From the NCBI GenBank assembly GCA_004296455.1, contig AP018280.1, forward strand, positions 3,968,001 to 4,032,000: DNA of 64,000 nt, read 5' to 3'. Both the position numbers and the translations under genes were made by a program. Origin of the DNA: Calothrix sp. NIES-4101. GTDB lineage: Bacteria; Cyanobacteriota; Cyanobacteriia; Cyanobacteriales; Nostocaceae. Position 1 is the stretch's first letter. Every line of letters starts with the position of its first letter. Of the stretch, positions 51,743 through 60,530 are shown in pieces. A model generated the notes under the pieces. That model did not search any database and was not told the DNA's origin. It saw nothing but the letters and a program-made list of their open reading frames with translations.

Positions 51743-52939
51743 TTATGATTTTTCTGATTCGCGAATTCCAACTTTATCGCGTTTGGGATTACGTTGAAAT
51801 GGTTTTCTTTTTTGTCTGGACTTGTAATTATTAACTTGTTGATTATCGTCACTATTTAACCCATCATGCTTATGCATTTTAGTCTGACTATTATCAAATC
51901 CAAGAATGGCACGTAGATTCTTATTTATATATTTATTATCTATCAGTTTTTCTTCCCCTTGGATTGCTTCGGATGCCATTTGCTCACATTCACGAGCCGA
52001 TTTAGCTGTTTCTTGAAGATGTTCAAATGTTAGAGTCGTTGCATTTTCAGAAATACATAGGTCATAAGCGTCTGTTAGCCAACCAATAAGAGTGCCAATA
52101 TTTCCAATACTGCGTTCGTAACAAAATTCCCAGTATTTCTGTCGCAAAGGTGGAGTTTGCACAAGTGGCATTTTCAATTGAAGATGTTCCAACACTCTTA
52201 AAAATTCATTAATATCTTTATCACAATCCAGACTATAGCGTGGAAAATGGATAATTTTAGTGCGTCGTGAAAGTTGTGGACTTAACTCCAAAAAATTCAG
52301 TAACTGATAAGTACCAAATCCAGTCCAAGGAACCTTAGTTAGATTGACTGCCGACTTTACACAGTCCATATGTGCTTGTAGAAGTTCTGCACCTGCCATC
52401 TTACCGATGTGCTGAAATTCATCAACTGCTAAGGTATAAGGGTGACGATGAATCAACGCTTTTTCCATAGAAAAACGTAAAGAATCCTCCGTTGCTTTCA
52501 AACCTATCATCAATCTTCCCTGATGATTTCGACTAATACCATCTGATTCGTAATCAATTTTTTGCTCAATACCTGGTTCATCAACCGCTAATAATATGGT
52601 TTTGTAAAAATTTTTCCAGCGAAAAGTTCCTTTTCCTGGTGCAAGTGCTTCAACACGAACAATTGGAACCCAGCCAGGGTCAGCGGACATTTGTTGTATG
52701 CTCTCAAGCAATATCTTCTTTTCGAGCAGAGATAGCAAGGTTGATTTTCCAACACCTGATGGACCAATTACTAGAATGATTGAGGCTCCTGCTGGTTCAT
52801 GAATAGTACGAAAAACCTTGTTAAAGGCTATTTTTAATTTTTGGTGCATAATTGCAACATTGGGATTTTTAAAATAAAGCAATCTTTGCTCCAGTGGTGC
52901 CTCAAGAAGAGATGGTGGGAATCCATATTCATTAGTCAT
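51743..52939 (-). CDS. tnsC: Transposition AAA+ ATPase TnsC
   Basis: 398 residues from the ATG at 52939, which overlaps the tnsAB stop in TAATG and has GGAGG seven bases upstream (two more codons are open). Walker A GPSGVGKSTLLSLL (about 59-72), Walker B YTLAVDEFQHIGKM, sensor-1-like WTGFGTYQLLNFLEL and an arginine-rich tail (SRQKRKPFQRNPKRDK). TnsC links target selection by TniQ to the TnsAB transposase. Translationally coupled to tnsAB. Confidence 0.93.
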   Translation of the reverse strand: MTNEYGFPPSLLEAPLEQRLLYFKNPNVAIMHQKLKIAFNKVFRTIHEPAGASIILVIGPSGVGKSTLLSLLEKKILLESIQQMSADPGWVPIVRVEALAPGKGTFRWKNFYKTILLAVDEPGIEQKIDYESDGISRNHQGRLMIGLKATEDSLRFSMEKALIHRHPYTLAVDEFQHIGKMAGAELLQAHMDCVKSAVNLTKVPWTGFGTYQLLNFLELSPQLSRRTKIIHFPRYSLDCDKDINEFLRVLEHLQLKMPLVQTPPLRQKYWEFCYERSIGNIGTLIGWLTDAYDLCISENATTLTFEHLQETAKSARECEQMASEAIQGEEKLIDNKYINKNLRAILGFDNSQTKMHKHDGLNSDDNQQVNNYKSRQKRKPFQRNPKRDKVGIRESEKS

Positions 52940-55704
52940 TACCATTCCTCCAAAGGTTCAAAAGTTTCGTTTATGACTTCAGACACAACAACTTCAGAAA
53001 GTTGTACTTTGGTTTCTGTTGCGAGCAATGTCGGTTGTTGTTCTGGATGAATCGGATTTTCTGAGACAAATGCAATTACTTGTTTTAGTTCTGCATCTTT
53101 TAGATGCTGCTGTTGTACAGCTTTTTTAGCTTGAAGCCAAGCTGGGGTGAGCAAACTCTCTTCCATTTCAATACGTTTGAAGAATCCAGCCAGTTTTTTA
53201 GCCGTGACATCACCAAACTGATAATTTTGAAGTTTGTTAAGCTTTCTAAGTTCGGAAGCAGCTATCATCAATTCTCGTACTGAGTGTCCAGACAACTCCC
53301 AGATGTAGCGAGATTGACATTGCACCCACTCACCTTGTACGTAAGCATAGGCTACTGTGATGTCGAATGGATCGTACTTAACATCTACTTTTTTTCCGCG
53401 AATCAAGCTGAATGACGAATGCCAGTAGTATATATAGTTAACTTTTACACCATCCTGTGTTACTTTTCTTTTACCAGCAAGGGTAGTCACAGATGGTAGT
53501 GCCACTAATTTAAATTCTTCAGAATTAACCAAAGTCTGTTCTCGATTACCTGCATTTGCGTTTCCAATATTAAAAGCTTCCCGTGGACTCATTCTCAATC
53601 CTGGGTGCGGACAATTATCATATACTTCATAACAATACTCACAGAAGTATGCGTACAACTTCGGTAATGTCCAAATTGCATTATTCTTGGGATTTACTGA
53701 GCTTGTGACTTGGCGAACATTTTTCATAATTTGGGTATTCCCCATCAGATTATGCCAAAATTCTTTGTCCGCTACTCCAAAAAAAGACTCAATTACTGAA
53801 CCATAGCGAGGTTTAGCTGGGGGTCTTTGCTTTTTGGTAATCCCAAAATAAGCTAAAAGGGTTTCAAAATCAGTACTGTCAAAATCTGTTCCACAGTCCA
53901 CCACGATAATTTGAGGCAGTTTTCCATATCTGGCAACGCAGATTCTCAAAACCATCATATTAGAACGATAAGAAGGTGGGTCAAAAGTCATGTAGACTGC
54001 AAGTATTCGTCGGGAGTAAGCATCAATCATTAATGTTGCCCAAGCTCTTCCCATATTGATTTGTTCGAGTTGTTCAGATTCAGATAAAGATGACTCGCAC
54101 ACACCATATTTCAACATAATTGAACTCAGTAATTCCACATCTACTTCTGTATGGTCGATGTGGCAAATTTCAAATGGACGGTCTCCGTGAGTTGGTGTTC
54201 CTTCGAGATGCATATACCAGTAAAATGGTTCTTCTTTATAAGCTGCTCGGCTACCCATACGTTTGCTTTGAAGCTGATGTTGGGGTCGTTTTCTCACTGT
54301 TAGCCGATATGTTTCTTTTGATGGAGCTTTAAATCCATTCGCAATGCATTTTTCTTTGAAAGATTCGTATGCATGGCGAATTGAAGGTTGTTTGATGTTT
54401 TCATAATTTTCTTCAATGTCTGATAACATCAGTTCAAATACTTCTTGTTCGAGACTTTTCCTACGCCATCCTTTATTGTGATGTTTGGGAATTAGCCCAA
54501 GCAGACCTCTACCGTAAATTCTTTGTGCAGTTTGATAATTTTTTATCCAACGTCTTTGTGTACGAGTGGTTGACTTAGAAGTAATACCGCTGAGGAATTG
54601 CTCGATTTCTTGAAAACGTTTATTAGCTGTTTTGAGGTCTTCTTTACTTGCTTTTTTGAGTATTTCCTCGATGTCTGTTTTGGTCATTAATTTTTCTGTA
54701 TTTGCAACTCCATGTATTTTCCGTGATTTCACTAAATTTTCAAAAATATTGTTGGGTAGTTCAATAAAATTTCCATTATCTCCCAGTAATCCAATTGATT
54801 TATTTCCGGGGTTAACTATTTCCCATTTGATACCATCCCAATCAATATATGTTCCAATAGCTACTTTAATTGAAGTATCTCCTCCAGTCGCTATTATTTG
54901 GCTTGAAGCCAAATTTTTGTAAATCAAAGCTTCTTCTGGGTCCAGATATACTCTTACCTGTTCTGGTTGACCCAAAAAAGCACTTTGCAAGTCAACATAC
55001 ACTTGATTCGTTGCAATCAAAATATTTAAATCATCAATACTAGCAATTTCCTGCTTAATTATTTGTGCTAATGTAATTTCTGGTTTTTGGCTGATAAGAG
55101 TACGAACATTTTGAATTACTTCATCTACAACTGATAACTGTTTTCTGTTATAAAAATAATCAGATAACCAAATAAAATTGCGTAGAAATATCGAGTTTAT
55201 TTCAGATGACGAACGAACAATATAGTAAAGCCCTAATTGAGAAGCTACTTCTGAGCCTGGTGGGCATAGCCATTTACCATCCTGTGTTTTTTGCCAACGG
55301 TTAGGACTTTCTTGAGCTTTTTTGATTAATTCTTTCTCTGTTTTGTATTCTTCCCAACCGGCAGAATCTTTTCTAATTACAAAAGTATCTGGTGTATGTC
55401 TATGGTAATTTCTTCGCCCATTTTTACTGAGGTAATCTAAGAAAATTGGCGGTGGCTGGTCATAATATTCAAGTACGTTTTCATCGTATTCTAGCTGGTA
55501 GATATGTGCTAATTCGTTACGGTGTGATTCAAATTGAATAGTTACTCCCATTTTTTGACTGGGGTAACGACCACAAACATTATTTATGCCTCCACCAACT
55601 CGACGTGATGGTTCTGACGAGCGAATCTGCTCTATTTGCTTTTTTGCTTGCTCATTTAACTTTAGTCTCGTACACCAAATGTCAAATCCAACAGAAGTCA
55701 TCAT
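52939..55704 (-). CDS. tnsAB: TnsA-TnsB fusion transposase
   Basis: 921 residues from the ATG at 55704, nine bases after AGGAGG; 26 upstream codons are open but lack a good site. Residues about 50-130 are a TnsA-type endonuclease: IQFESHRNELAHIYQLEYDE, YYDQPPPIFLDY, HTPDTFVI and WEEYKTEKELIKKA, so E59, D106 and E-Y-K (119-121). Then TnsB: HTH regions, an rve/DDE integrase core with CHIDHTEVDVELL (first Asp), IIVVDCGTDFDSTDFETLLA (second Asp) and RYGSVIESFFGVADKEFWHN (Glu), and a C-terminal Mu-type beta barrel. The TnsA part cuts the 5' ends, so cut-and-paste rather than cointegrate transposition is predicted. Confidence 0.93.
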   Translation of the reverse strand: MMTSVGFDIWCTRLKLNEQAKKQIEQIRSSEPSRRVGGGINNVCGRYPSQKMGVTIQFESHRNELAHIYQLEYDENVLEYYDQPPPIFLDYLSKNGRRNYHRHTPDTFVIRKDSAGWEEYKTEKELIKKAQESPNRWQKTQDGKWLCPPGSEVASQLGLYYIVRSSSEINSIFLRNFIWLSDYFYNRKQLSVVDEVIQNVRTLISQKPEITLAQIIKQEIASIDDLNILIATNQVYVDLQSAFLGQPEQVRVYLDPEEALIYKNLASSQIIATGGDTSIKVAIGTYIDWDGIKWEIVNPGNKSIGLLGDNGNFIELPNNIFENLVKSRKIHGVANTEKLMTKTDIEEILKKASKEDLKTANKRFQEIEQFLSGITSKSTTRTQRRWIKNYQTAQRIYGRGLLGLIPKHHNKGWRRKSLEQEVFELMLSDIEENYENIKQPSIRHAYESFKEKCIANGFKAPSKETYRLTVRKRPQHQLQSKRMGSRAAYKEEPFYWYMHLEGTPTHGDRPFEICHIDHTEVDVELLSSIMLKYGVCESSLSESEQLEQINMGRAWATLMIDAYSRRILAVYMTFDPPSYRSNMMVLRICVARYGKLPQIIVVDCGTDFDSTDFETLLAYFGITKKQRPPAKPRYGSVIESFFGVADKEFWHNLMGNTQIMKNVRQVTSSVNPKNNAIWTLPKLYAYFCEYCYEVYDNCPHPGLRMSPREAFNIGNANAGNREQTLVNSEEFKLVALPSVTTLAGKRKVTQDGVKVNYIYYWHSSFSLIRGKKVDVKYDPFDITVAYAYVQGEWVQCQSRYIWELSGHSVRELMIAASELRKLNKLQNYQFGDVTAKKLAGFFKRIEMEESLLTPAWLQAKKAVQQQHLKDAELKQVIAFVSENPIHPEQQPTLLATETKVQLSEVVVSEVINETFEPLEEW

Positions 55705-56118
55705 TAATTGATTCCTCCTATTTTTATGGCTGATTATTCTTGCAATTAATATTCTAAAGCTTGAAGAACGAGAATTAACCACTATTTGAAATGGCTGTGC
55801 TTGTTAGAAATGTCTATCTACAATACTTTAGCCAATTGTTTTTCGCCTTGAGTTGTTCTTGTTGAACACACGATGCTTAATATTTTGTCTTCCACACTAC
55901 CTACATAATGCTATAAAAAATGCAATAACTTTGTGAAAGAACTTCATAAAAGTTATTTAAACAAATATTTCTTTCTATTCCATCGAGAGGACAACTTATG
56001 GAATATCAATTAATCTTTTGGTCATCTTTTGGTTGTTAAAATATTTTTTAACAACATGATTTATCTATTTAAAAGTATTTCTCAAAGCTATTAATGGTCA
56101 ACTATTGCTTGTCATTAC
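55705..56118. other. Right-end region of the transposon
   Basis: Non-coding. On the strand reading inward from the right end there are GACAAGCAATAGTTGACCAT (56113-56094) and CATAAGTTGTCC (about 56001-55990), which repeats the end of the left terminal 24-mer. A hairpin GTTGTTAAA / TTTAACAAC is at about 56032-56055. These are candidate TnsB sites and the tnsAB promoter region. Confidence 0.5.
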
Positions 56119-56142
56119 GGACACATAATAATTGTTGTCGCA

Positions 56143-56293
56143 GAACATAATTTTGTGAGAGAATCCATGATTGAAGTTGCCTCCCAGTTTTGCGGTTAGA
56201 TGTGGGGTTCACAAAACCAGTTAATATCAAAACGATGGGAGAGCCATCAATTAAGGATGCACCTTCCCAGACGACATAACCATTTCGTAGCAT
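56143..56293 (-). pseudogene. N-terminal part of the transposon-split phage-type gene
   Basis: Minus strand from ATG 56293: MLRNGYVVWEGASLIDGSPI, VLTGFVNPTSNRKTGRQLQS and WILSQNYV, after which the reading frame enters the transposon end and stops at 56102. NGYVVWEGxSLIDGSPI and N-R-K-T-G are the N-terminal signature of the same phage family whose C-terminal part is at 49241-49827. Confidence 0.85.
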
Positions 56294-56436
56294 ATTCCTA
56301 GTAGATGAATAATTTTGTCAAAATTTGGGTTCGGATAAAAAGCACACTATTTGAAGCGGAAATGTGCCTTTAATCAAAATCCTCCAGCATCGATAATGCC
56401 AGAGGATTTATAGGTTTGATTGGATTTGATTTGGAG

Positions 56437-56826
56437 TTAGTAGTTGGTACTTTCTGCAACTACTTCTGTTTGAATATCAACCTGGTTCCGCTCCATATAT
56501 TCGCGTCTGCGTTGCCAGGATATATCATGTTCGGTAAGTAAATCTTCCAAGGTTTTACCAAACTTACGATTAGCATATTCCAATAATTGTTCTAGGGAAT
56601 ATCGCTTTTCTTCCACTTTCCCGAAATCATTAGCAAATCGTTCTTTGAATTCATCCCAGCTAAAGGTTTCCTTCAGGCTGCGTTTGGCTACTAACCCACA
56701 CAGAGAACGAATGGAATAGTAGACTTTGGAATATACACGTTCGGAATAATCGCTGACGGCATATTCGCCCAAAATTGAGTTATCTATGGTTTGGAAATTC
56801 GTTGTTGATTGTTTACGTGTAGCCAT
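56437..56826 (-). CDS. Hypothetical protein
   Basis: 129 residues from the ATG at 56826 (MATRKQSTTNFQTIDNSIL); four more codons are open upstream. Helical, charged C-terminal half (WDEFKERFANDFGKVEEKRY, LEQLLEYANRKFGKTLEDLL, WQRRREYMERNQ). No family recognised. Part of the minus-strand block of small phage/plasmid-like genes and separated from the split gene by only about 140 bases. Confidence 0.6.
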   Translation of the reverse strand: MATRKQSTTNFQTIDNSILGEYAVSDYSERVYSKVYYSIRSLCGLVAKRSLKETFSWDEFKERFANDFGKVEEKRYSLEQLLEYANRKFGKTLEDLLTEHDISWQRRREYMERNQVDIQTEVVAESTNY

Positions 56827-56874
56827 AATTTGACTCACCTTTACTTCTTCATCTCCCCATAGGCGTTAGCCTTT

Positions 56875-57120
56875 TCAAAACCAGCTAGTATCGTCGCAGT
56901 CTGAAAACAAGTCTGCTCTTTCTCGATAATTTTGATACTCTATTTCCAACTGCTGCAAATCTGTATCTGATACCAAATTTTGCAATTCTCGCACTATTTC
57001 TCGAACATGTTTTTCTTGGTTGATGCCTGAGTAGTAGGTTTTGATAAATTTGTCAGCTTTGCTTACGAATAGTTCGAGATTTGTCACAAATGTTTGCTCA
57101 TTGCTAATTGCTTGCACCAT
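56875..57120 (-). CDS. Small hypothetical protein
   Basis: 81 residues from the ATG at 57120. Almost all helical and acidic (ELFVSKADKFIKTYYSGINQ, VREIVRELQNLVSDTDLQQL). No family recognised. Same strand as, and 36 bases downstream of, the DUF6876-like gene. Confidence 0.55.
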   Translation of the reverse strand: MVQAISNEQTFVTNLELFVSKADKFIKTYYSGINQEKHVREIVRELQNLVSDTDLQQLEIEYQNYRERADLFSDCDDTSWF

Positions 57121-57155
57121 AATTATTCCCACAATGTTTATGACTTTGATGCAGA

Positions 57156-57518
57156 TTAGTATTCACTTGGGAGTATGAGAACTGTTTCTACCAAATAAAG
57201 CTTGATGTGACTGATGGGGAAATCTGTGTATTCGATTTCTTGGCGCAATACTTCTTGATTTGTATCCCACTCGCAAATCAAGATGCCTGAATTATTCTCA
57301 ACTCGTAAATGCCAAATTTGGAATTCTCGCAGGTTGGGATTGGAGAGAAGTTGTTTTGTTTGATGGGAGAATATTGCATCGAGTAACCAATAGCAGTTTG
57401 TTTCGTCTGCTAGATATTTAATGCCTTCGGTATATTTCAAGCCAAGCCAGTGTCTGTAGAGAACTGTCGAACCAGTAAATTGGTCGAGTGCGGCTTTTAT
57501 TTGGGATGGTGTTTTCAT
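57156..57518 (-). CDS. DUF6876-like protein
   Basis: 120 residues. FTGSTVLYRHWLGLKYTEGI, KYLADETNCYWLLDAIFSHQ and ILICEWDTNQEVLRQEIEYT, DFPISHIKLYLVE fit a small family that is common on cyanobacterial plasmids and phages (I believe DUF6876). Function unknown. First gene of a two- or three-gene minus-strand operon. Confidence 0.7.
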   Translation of the reverse strand: MKTPSQIKAALDQFTGSTVLYRHWLGLKYTEGIKYLADETNCYWLLDAIFSHQTKQLLSNPNLREFQIWHLRVENNSGILICEWDTNQEVLRQEIEYTDFPISHIKLYLVETVLILPSEY

Positions 57519-57767
57519 TGTTGTGAATCTCTGGATTTGATAGATTTCACAATTTCCAAGGCGTGAGCCGTTAAAATAAAGAATGCTGGCAATTTACCAG
57601 CAGTAAAGAGCTATATTCATTTTTTTGTTGAGGAAACGGTTAAGGAAAATTTTCCTGGAGCGTCCTTGGAAACACTTCTCACTCAGGAAATTTTGCCGCC
57701 TTCCCATCTGGCTGTAACGCTAAAGCAATGTTTATAATGATTAACTTATTTTTATATTTGTGGCTTA

Positions 57768-58070
57768 TTAATTAGAGAAATTATCGACTCGAATATCTCT
57801 CCAAATATCCGAAACTTGCCATCCTGAGTTTCCGACTGATTGTACTAAAGGATTGTCCCTGGCTGGAATATATTGAGATTGATTCCTTTGGACAATTACG
57901 GGTTTTGATTCCGGAATCGCTTCTGAAATATCCTCGTTCTCCGGTTTAATATTTTGTTCTTCGTCTTCTATTTTTTTTATTTTTAGCAGGAGTAGCTGTT
58001 CGGATTTTTTGATTAATGTCATATTTAGGTTTGAGAGGAAAACTAAAATATTATCGCCAAGCAAATACAC
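57768..58070 (-). CDS. Possible small hypothetical protein
   Basis: 100 codons; the internal ATG at 58022 (MTLIKKSEQLLLLKIKK) may be the start instead. Hydrophilic, acidic middle and a C-terminal ARDNPLVQSVGNSGWQVSDI. No family and no good ribosome-binding site; it ends close to the IS605 boundary. Low confidence. The preceding 57519-57767 shows no gene. Confidence 0.35.
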   Translation of the reverse strand: MYLLGDNILVFLSNLNMTLIKKSEQLLLLKIKKIEDEEQNIKPENEDISEAIPESKPVIVQRNQSQYIPARDNPLVQSVGNSGWQVSDIWRDIRVDNFSN

Positions 58071-58104
58071 ATAGATTTATCATCTTACAATTGAATAATG
58101 AACT

Positions 58105-58133
58105 ACCAGCCCTTACTTCGTTGAAGGAGTGGT
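58105..58133. repeat. Subterminal hairpin at the tnpB end
   Basis: ACCA...CCTT loop AAGG...TGGT, overlapping the last codons of tnpB. It is the expected right-end hairpin and the 3' part of the omega RNA. Confidence 0.5.
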
Positions 58134-59489
58134 ATCTACATCCAGTCCGGTAGGGGTTGATTTTTGACGTTTCACTTGACCTAGTTGCTTCATGCTTCCA
58201 GCTTGCTTACGCTTGCCAGTGCTTGAAGTAGAGCTACAATCATCTACGTCTGAGACGCTAGTTCCTAACGCCTGTAGATTATTTAAGTGCCAAAGTAACA
58301 TTACCTCTGCGGAGGCGATATCTCGCTGTTGAGTGTATCCGCAGTTATTACAAGCGTGAGTTCTTTGTCCTAAATCTTTCTTTTCTTGATGTCCGCACTT
58401 TGGACAAGTCTGAGATGGTTTTACTTTTTTAGTCGGAACCTCAACAAATAAACCACCAATGTCTGATAATTTTGCCTTTAGAGCATCTTTTATCATGCCC
58501 ATTCCAACATCAAGAATTGATTTATTTAGTCCGGATTTTTGTTTTTTACGCTTGCCTTTTTTGGCTTTAGCACTCATGTTTTTTACTTCTAGTTTTTCAG
58601 TTACTACCGTGCTGTTACTGCTAATTATCCGTGTAGTTTCCTGATGGACAAAATTTTGACGTTGATTAGCAACTTTACGATTCAAATTACTAACCAATGA
58701 CTGCACTTTTTTCCATCTTCTAGAAGCGCTAACTGGGCGGTGTCGGTTTCCGTCCCGTCCAAGTTCGTAAGAAGCTTTTGTTTTATTTTTGAAATTAGGA
58801 GAGCGTTTGCGACGCTTTGCTTTACCTAATTGCTTGTTTCTTTGTTCTGCTTTCCTAAAAAATCTTGGTGCAGGGATTAATCCACCATCGGTTCCGTTAG
58901 TCCAAGCAATTGCATCATTACAACCTAAATCAATTGCAACAGTGCCACCTTCGGACGGACGACTATTTTTTAGCAAAGTATCATCAACATCTAAAATTAT
59001 GGAAGCATACCATTTGCCATTACGGTTCACAATATCTAAAGCTTTAGGATGTCCCCAAAGTCTAGCTTTACCACGTATCTGAATTTGACCTATTTTTGCT
59101 AATTCTAAATAGCCATTATCACCAGTGCTATGGACTTTCCAGCCAGTGAATGATGGATAAGTCCATCCAGAGTAATGCCTAATTGATTTGAATTTAGGGT
59201 ATGCACCAAGTCCTTTTAAAAAGCGTTGGAATGCATAATCTACACGCTTTAATGTCGCTTGTAATGCTTGAGAATTTATTTGCTTGTACTCTGTCCAAAC
59301 TTCTTTGAAATCAGGTAAACAATTTTGTTGTTCAAAGTAGGTAACAGACTTGCCAAATTTTTTGTACGAAGTAATCCTGTTAGACACTGCGGCATTGTAC
59401 AAATCTTTGTGTAGTTTGCGATGGTAGCACAACTTTTCATTGACTTGCTTTGTTGGATATAGTCTGAAAGTTGCCCTACGTAACGCCAT
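58113..59489 (-). CDS. tnpB: RNA-guided endonuclease TnpB
   Basis: 458 residues from the ATG at 59489 (a GTG two codons earlier is possible). N-terminal helix-turn-helix/wedge (RRATFRLYPTKQVNEKLCYH), RuvC catalytic residues in VAIDLGCNDAIAW (Asp), VVTEKLEVKNM (Glu) and QRDIASAEVML (Asp), and a zinc ribbon CPKCGH...CNNCGY between the last two. The set D-E-D is complete. An unusual 50-residue serine/threonine-rich and basic tail follows the last RuvC motif. TnpB cuts DNA guided by the omega RNA made from the element's right end and helps retain the element. Confidence 0.95.
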   Translation of the reverse strand: MALRRATFRLYPTKQVNEKLCYHRKLHKDLYNAAVSNRITSYKKFGKSVTYFEQQNCLPDFKEVWTEYKQINSQALQATLKRVDYAFQRFLKGLGAYPKFKSIRHYSGWTYPSFTGWKVHSTGDNGYLELAKIGQIQIRGKARLWGHPKALDIVNRNGKWYASIILDVDDTLLKNSRPSEGGTVAIDLGCNDAIAWTNGTDGGLIPAPRFFRKAEQRNKQLGKAKRRKRSPNFKNKTKASYELGRDGNRHRPVSASRRWKKVQSLVSNLNRKVANQRQNFVHQETTRIISSNSTVVTEKLEVKNMSAKAKKGKRKKQKSGLNKSILDVGMGMIKDALKAKLSDIGGLFVEVPTKKVKPSQTCPKCGHQEKKDLGQRTHACNNCGYTQQRDIASAEVMLLWHLNNLQALGTSVSDVDDCSSTSSTGKRKQAGSMKQLGQVKRQKSTPTGLDVDTTPSTK

Positions 59490-59557
59490 AATCACTCACC
59501 TTCTGTTCAGTTGCTTAACCTATGTTATACTAGCACCACAATAATTCAGTTTTCAAT

Positions 59558-59980
59558 ATGAAAACGCAACTAAGAAAAGGCTCTCATGCCGTTTTCAAGA
59601 TTCAGTTGCATATAGTTTTTGTAACAAAGTACCGCAAGAATGTTATCAATCAAGCTATTCTGACTAAATTGGGTGAGGTATTTAGTCGTGTCTGTGAGAA
59701 AAGAAAATGTGAATTATTAGAATTCAATGGTGAAGAGAATCACGTACATTTATTAGTGGATGTTCATCCAGACAATAATATTTCTCAAATGATTAGTTCA
59801 CTAAAGTCAGCATCCAGTCGAATTATTAGAAAAGAATTTGAAGATTATCTAAAACAATATTATTGGAAGAAAGAAGACCCTAGTTTTTGGACTGATGCGT
59901 ATTGTGTCCTTTCTGCTGGTGGCGCACCACCAGAAATAGTGAAGGAATATATTAAGGGGCAAAACAAACCAGAAATATAA
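59558..59980 (+). CDS. tnpA: IS200/IS605 Y1 transposase TnpA
   Basis: 140 residues, complete. HUH motif HVHLLVD (about 63-69), N-terminal AVFKIQLHIVFVTKYRKNVI and the catalytic tyrosine in EIVKEYIKGQ (about 132). Single-strand DNA transposase that recognises the subterminal hairpins. Its ATG is 68 bases from that of tnpB, on the other strand. Confidence 0.95.
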   Translation: MKTQLRKGSHAVFKIQLHIVFVTKYRKNVINQAILTKLGEVFSRVCEKRKCELLEFNGEENHVHLLVDVHPDNNISQMISSLKSASSRIIRKEFEDYLKQYYWKKEDPSFWTDAYCVLSAGGAPPEIVKEYIKGQNKPEI

Positions 59981-59983
59981 TTA

Positions 59984-60037
59984 GATGCTGCTTCGAGCAT
60001 CTGCTGCTATCCATCCCCAGCTTGTAGAAGCATGGGG
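59984..60037. repeat. Subterminal hairpins at the tnpA end
   Basis: GATGCT-GCTTCG-AGCATC (59984-60001) and CCCCAGCTT-GTAG-AAGCATGGGG (60015-60037, one bulged A). The second is the typical TnpA recognition hairpin. Confidence 0.65.
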
Positions 60038-60040
60038 AAT

Positions 60041-60530
60041 TCCGCAACTAAGAAGTTAAAAAATAGTACTAATTAAGAAATATAAAATTATAGATATGAT
60101 TGTAATTTATCTGGTATCAGCAAATTCAACAACGCGGGTTTGTCTGATGCACCCGATAGATAACCAAAGCTTCGCGACACGCGAGGTGTAAAGCCGATCG
60201 CTTATCACAACGCAATACTAAATGCTCAAACCGCAAGACACGATATTTGACGACGAGCAAACATTTGGTTACCCAATCAATTGATTAATTTACTACAACC
60301 TGCGTAAAACCCTCTTTCCCCATTCGTATAAGAAATTAAAGGAGAAGGAGAGGCTATGAATTACATTCTGGATTCTAGTTTTGATTTTAGTTTCGATTCT
60401 AATTTGGTGCGATCGCGTCCCAGACTGTACCCCAGGTATTTTAAAATACCTAAAGGGCTTAATTGAATATTTTTTTATCAAAGAATTATTATCGAGCGTC
60501 TACTAGATATACGAATAGATATAGAAAAAC
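60041..60530. other. Intergenic region, no gene called
   Basis: About 490 bases with a HIP1 site at 60411-60418 and AACCAAA / TTTGGTT arms about 100 bases apart (near 60166 and 60263). A stretch of TTTTGATTTTAG-like near-repeats (60372-60400) gives a spurious 62-codon frame on the minus strand. No promoter can be named with confidence for the gene starting at 60531. Confidence 0.45.

Larger units (their letters stand above)
49828..56142. mobile_element. Tn7-like transposon (tnsAB, tnsC, tniQ; no cargo)
   Basis: About 6.3 kb, bounded by 24-bp inverted repeats (49828-49851 and 56119-56142, 20 of 24 positions identical, beginning TGCGACAACAAT). Contents: a TnsA-TnsB fusion, TnsC and one TniQ/TnsD-type protein, all on the minus strand, and an STRR. 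No CRISPR array, cas gene or passenger gene. Both sides are halves of one gene. A perfect 5-bp target duplication is not visible; the exact end bases are therefore uncertain by a few positions. Fused TnsAB is known from type I-B2 CRISPR-associated transposons and their non-CRISPR relatives. Confidence 0.88.
58085..60040. mobile_element. IS200/IS605 family element with divergent tnpB and tnpA
   Basis: tnpB and tnpA are divergent with 68 bases between their starts, the IS605 arrangement. Subterminal hairpins lie at both outer ends (58105-58133 and 59984-60037). Outer limits are estimates because such elements have no inverted repeats or target duplication. Confidence 0.8.

Noticed and set aside
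49828-56142. CRISPR-associated transposon (CAST)
   Set aside because: TnsAB fusion resembles type I-B2, but no cas gene and no repeat-spacer array was seen inside the element or in the surrounding window.
60293-60481. 62-codon minus-strand ORF before the CHAT gene
   Set aside because: Encoded by a simple TTTTGATT-like repeat; no protein features.
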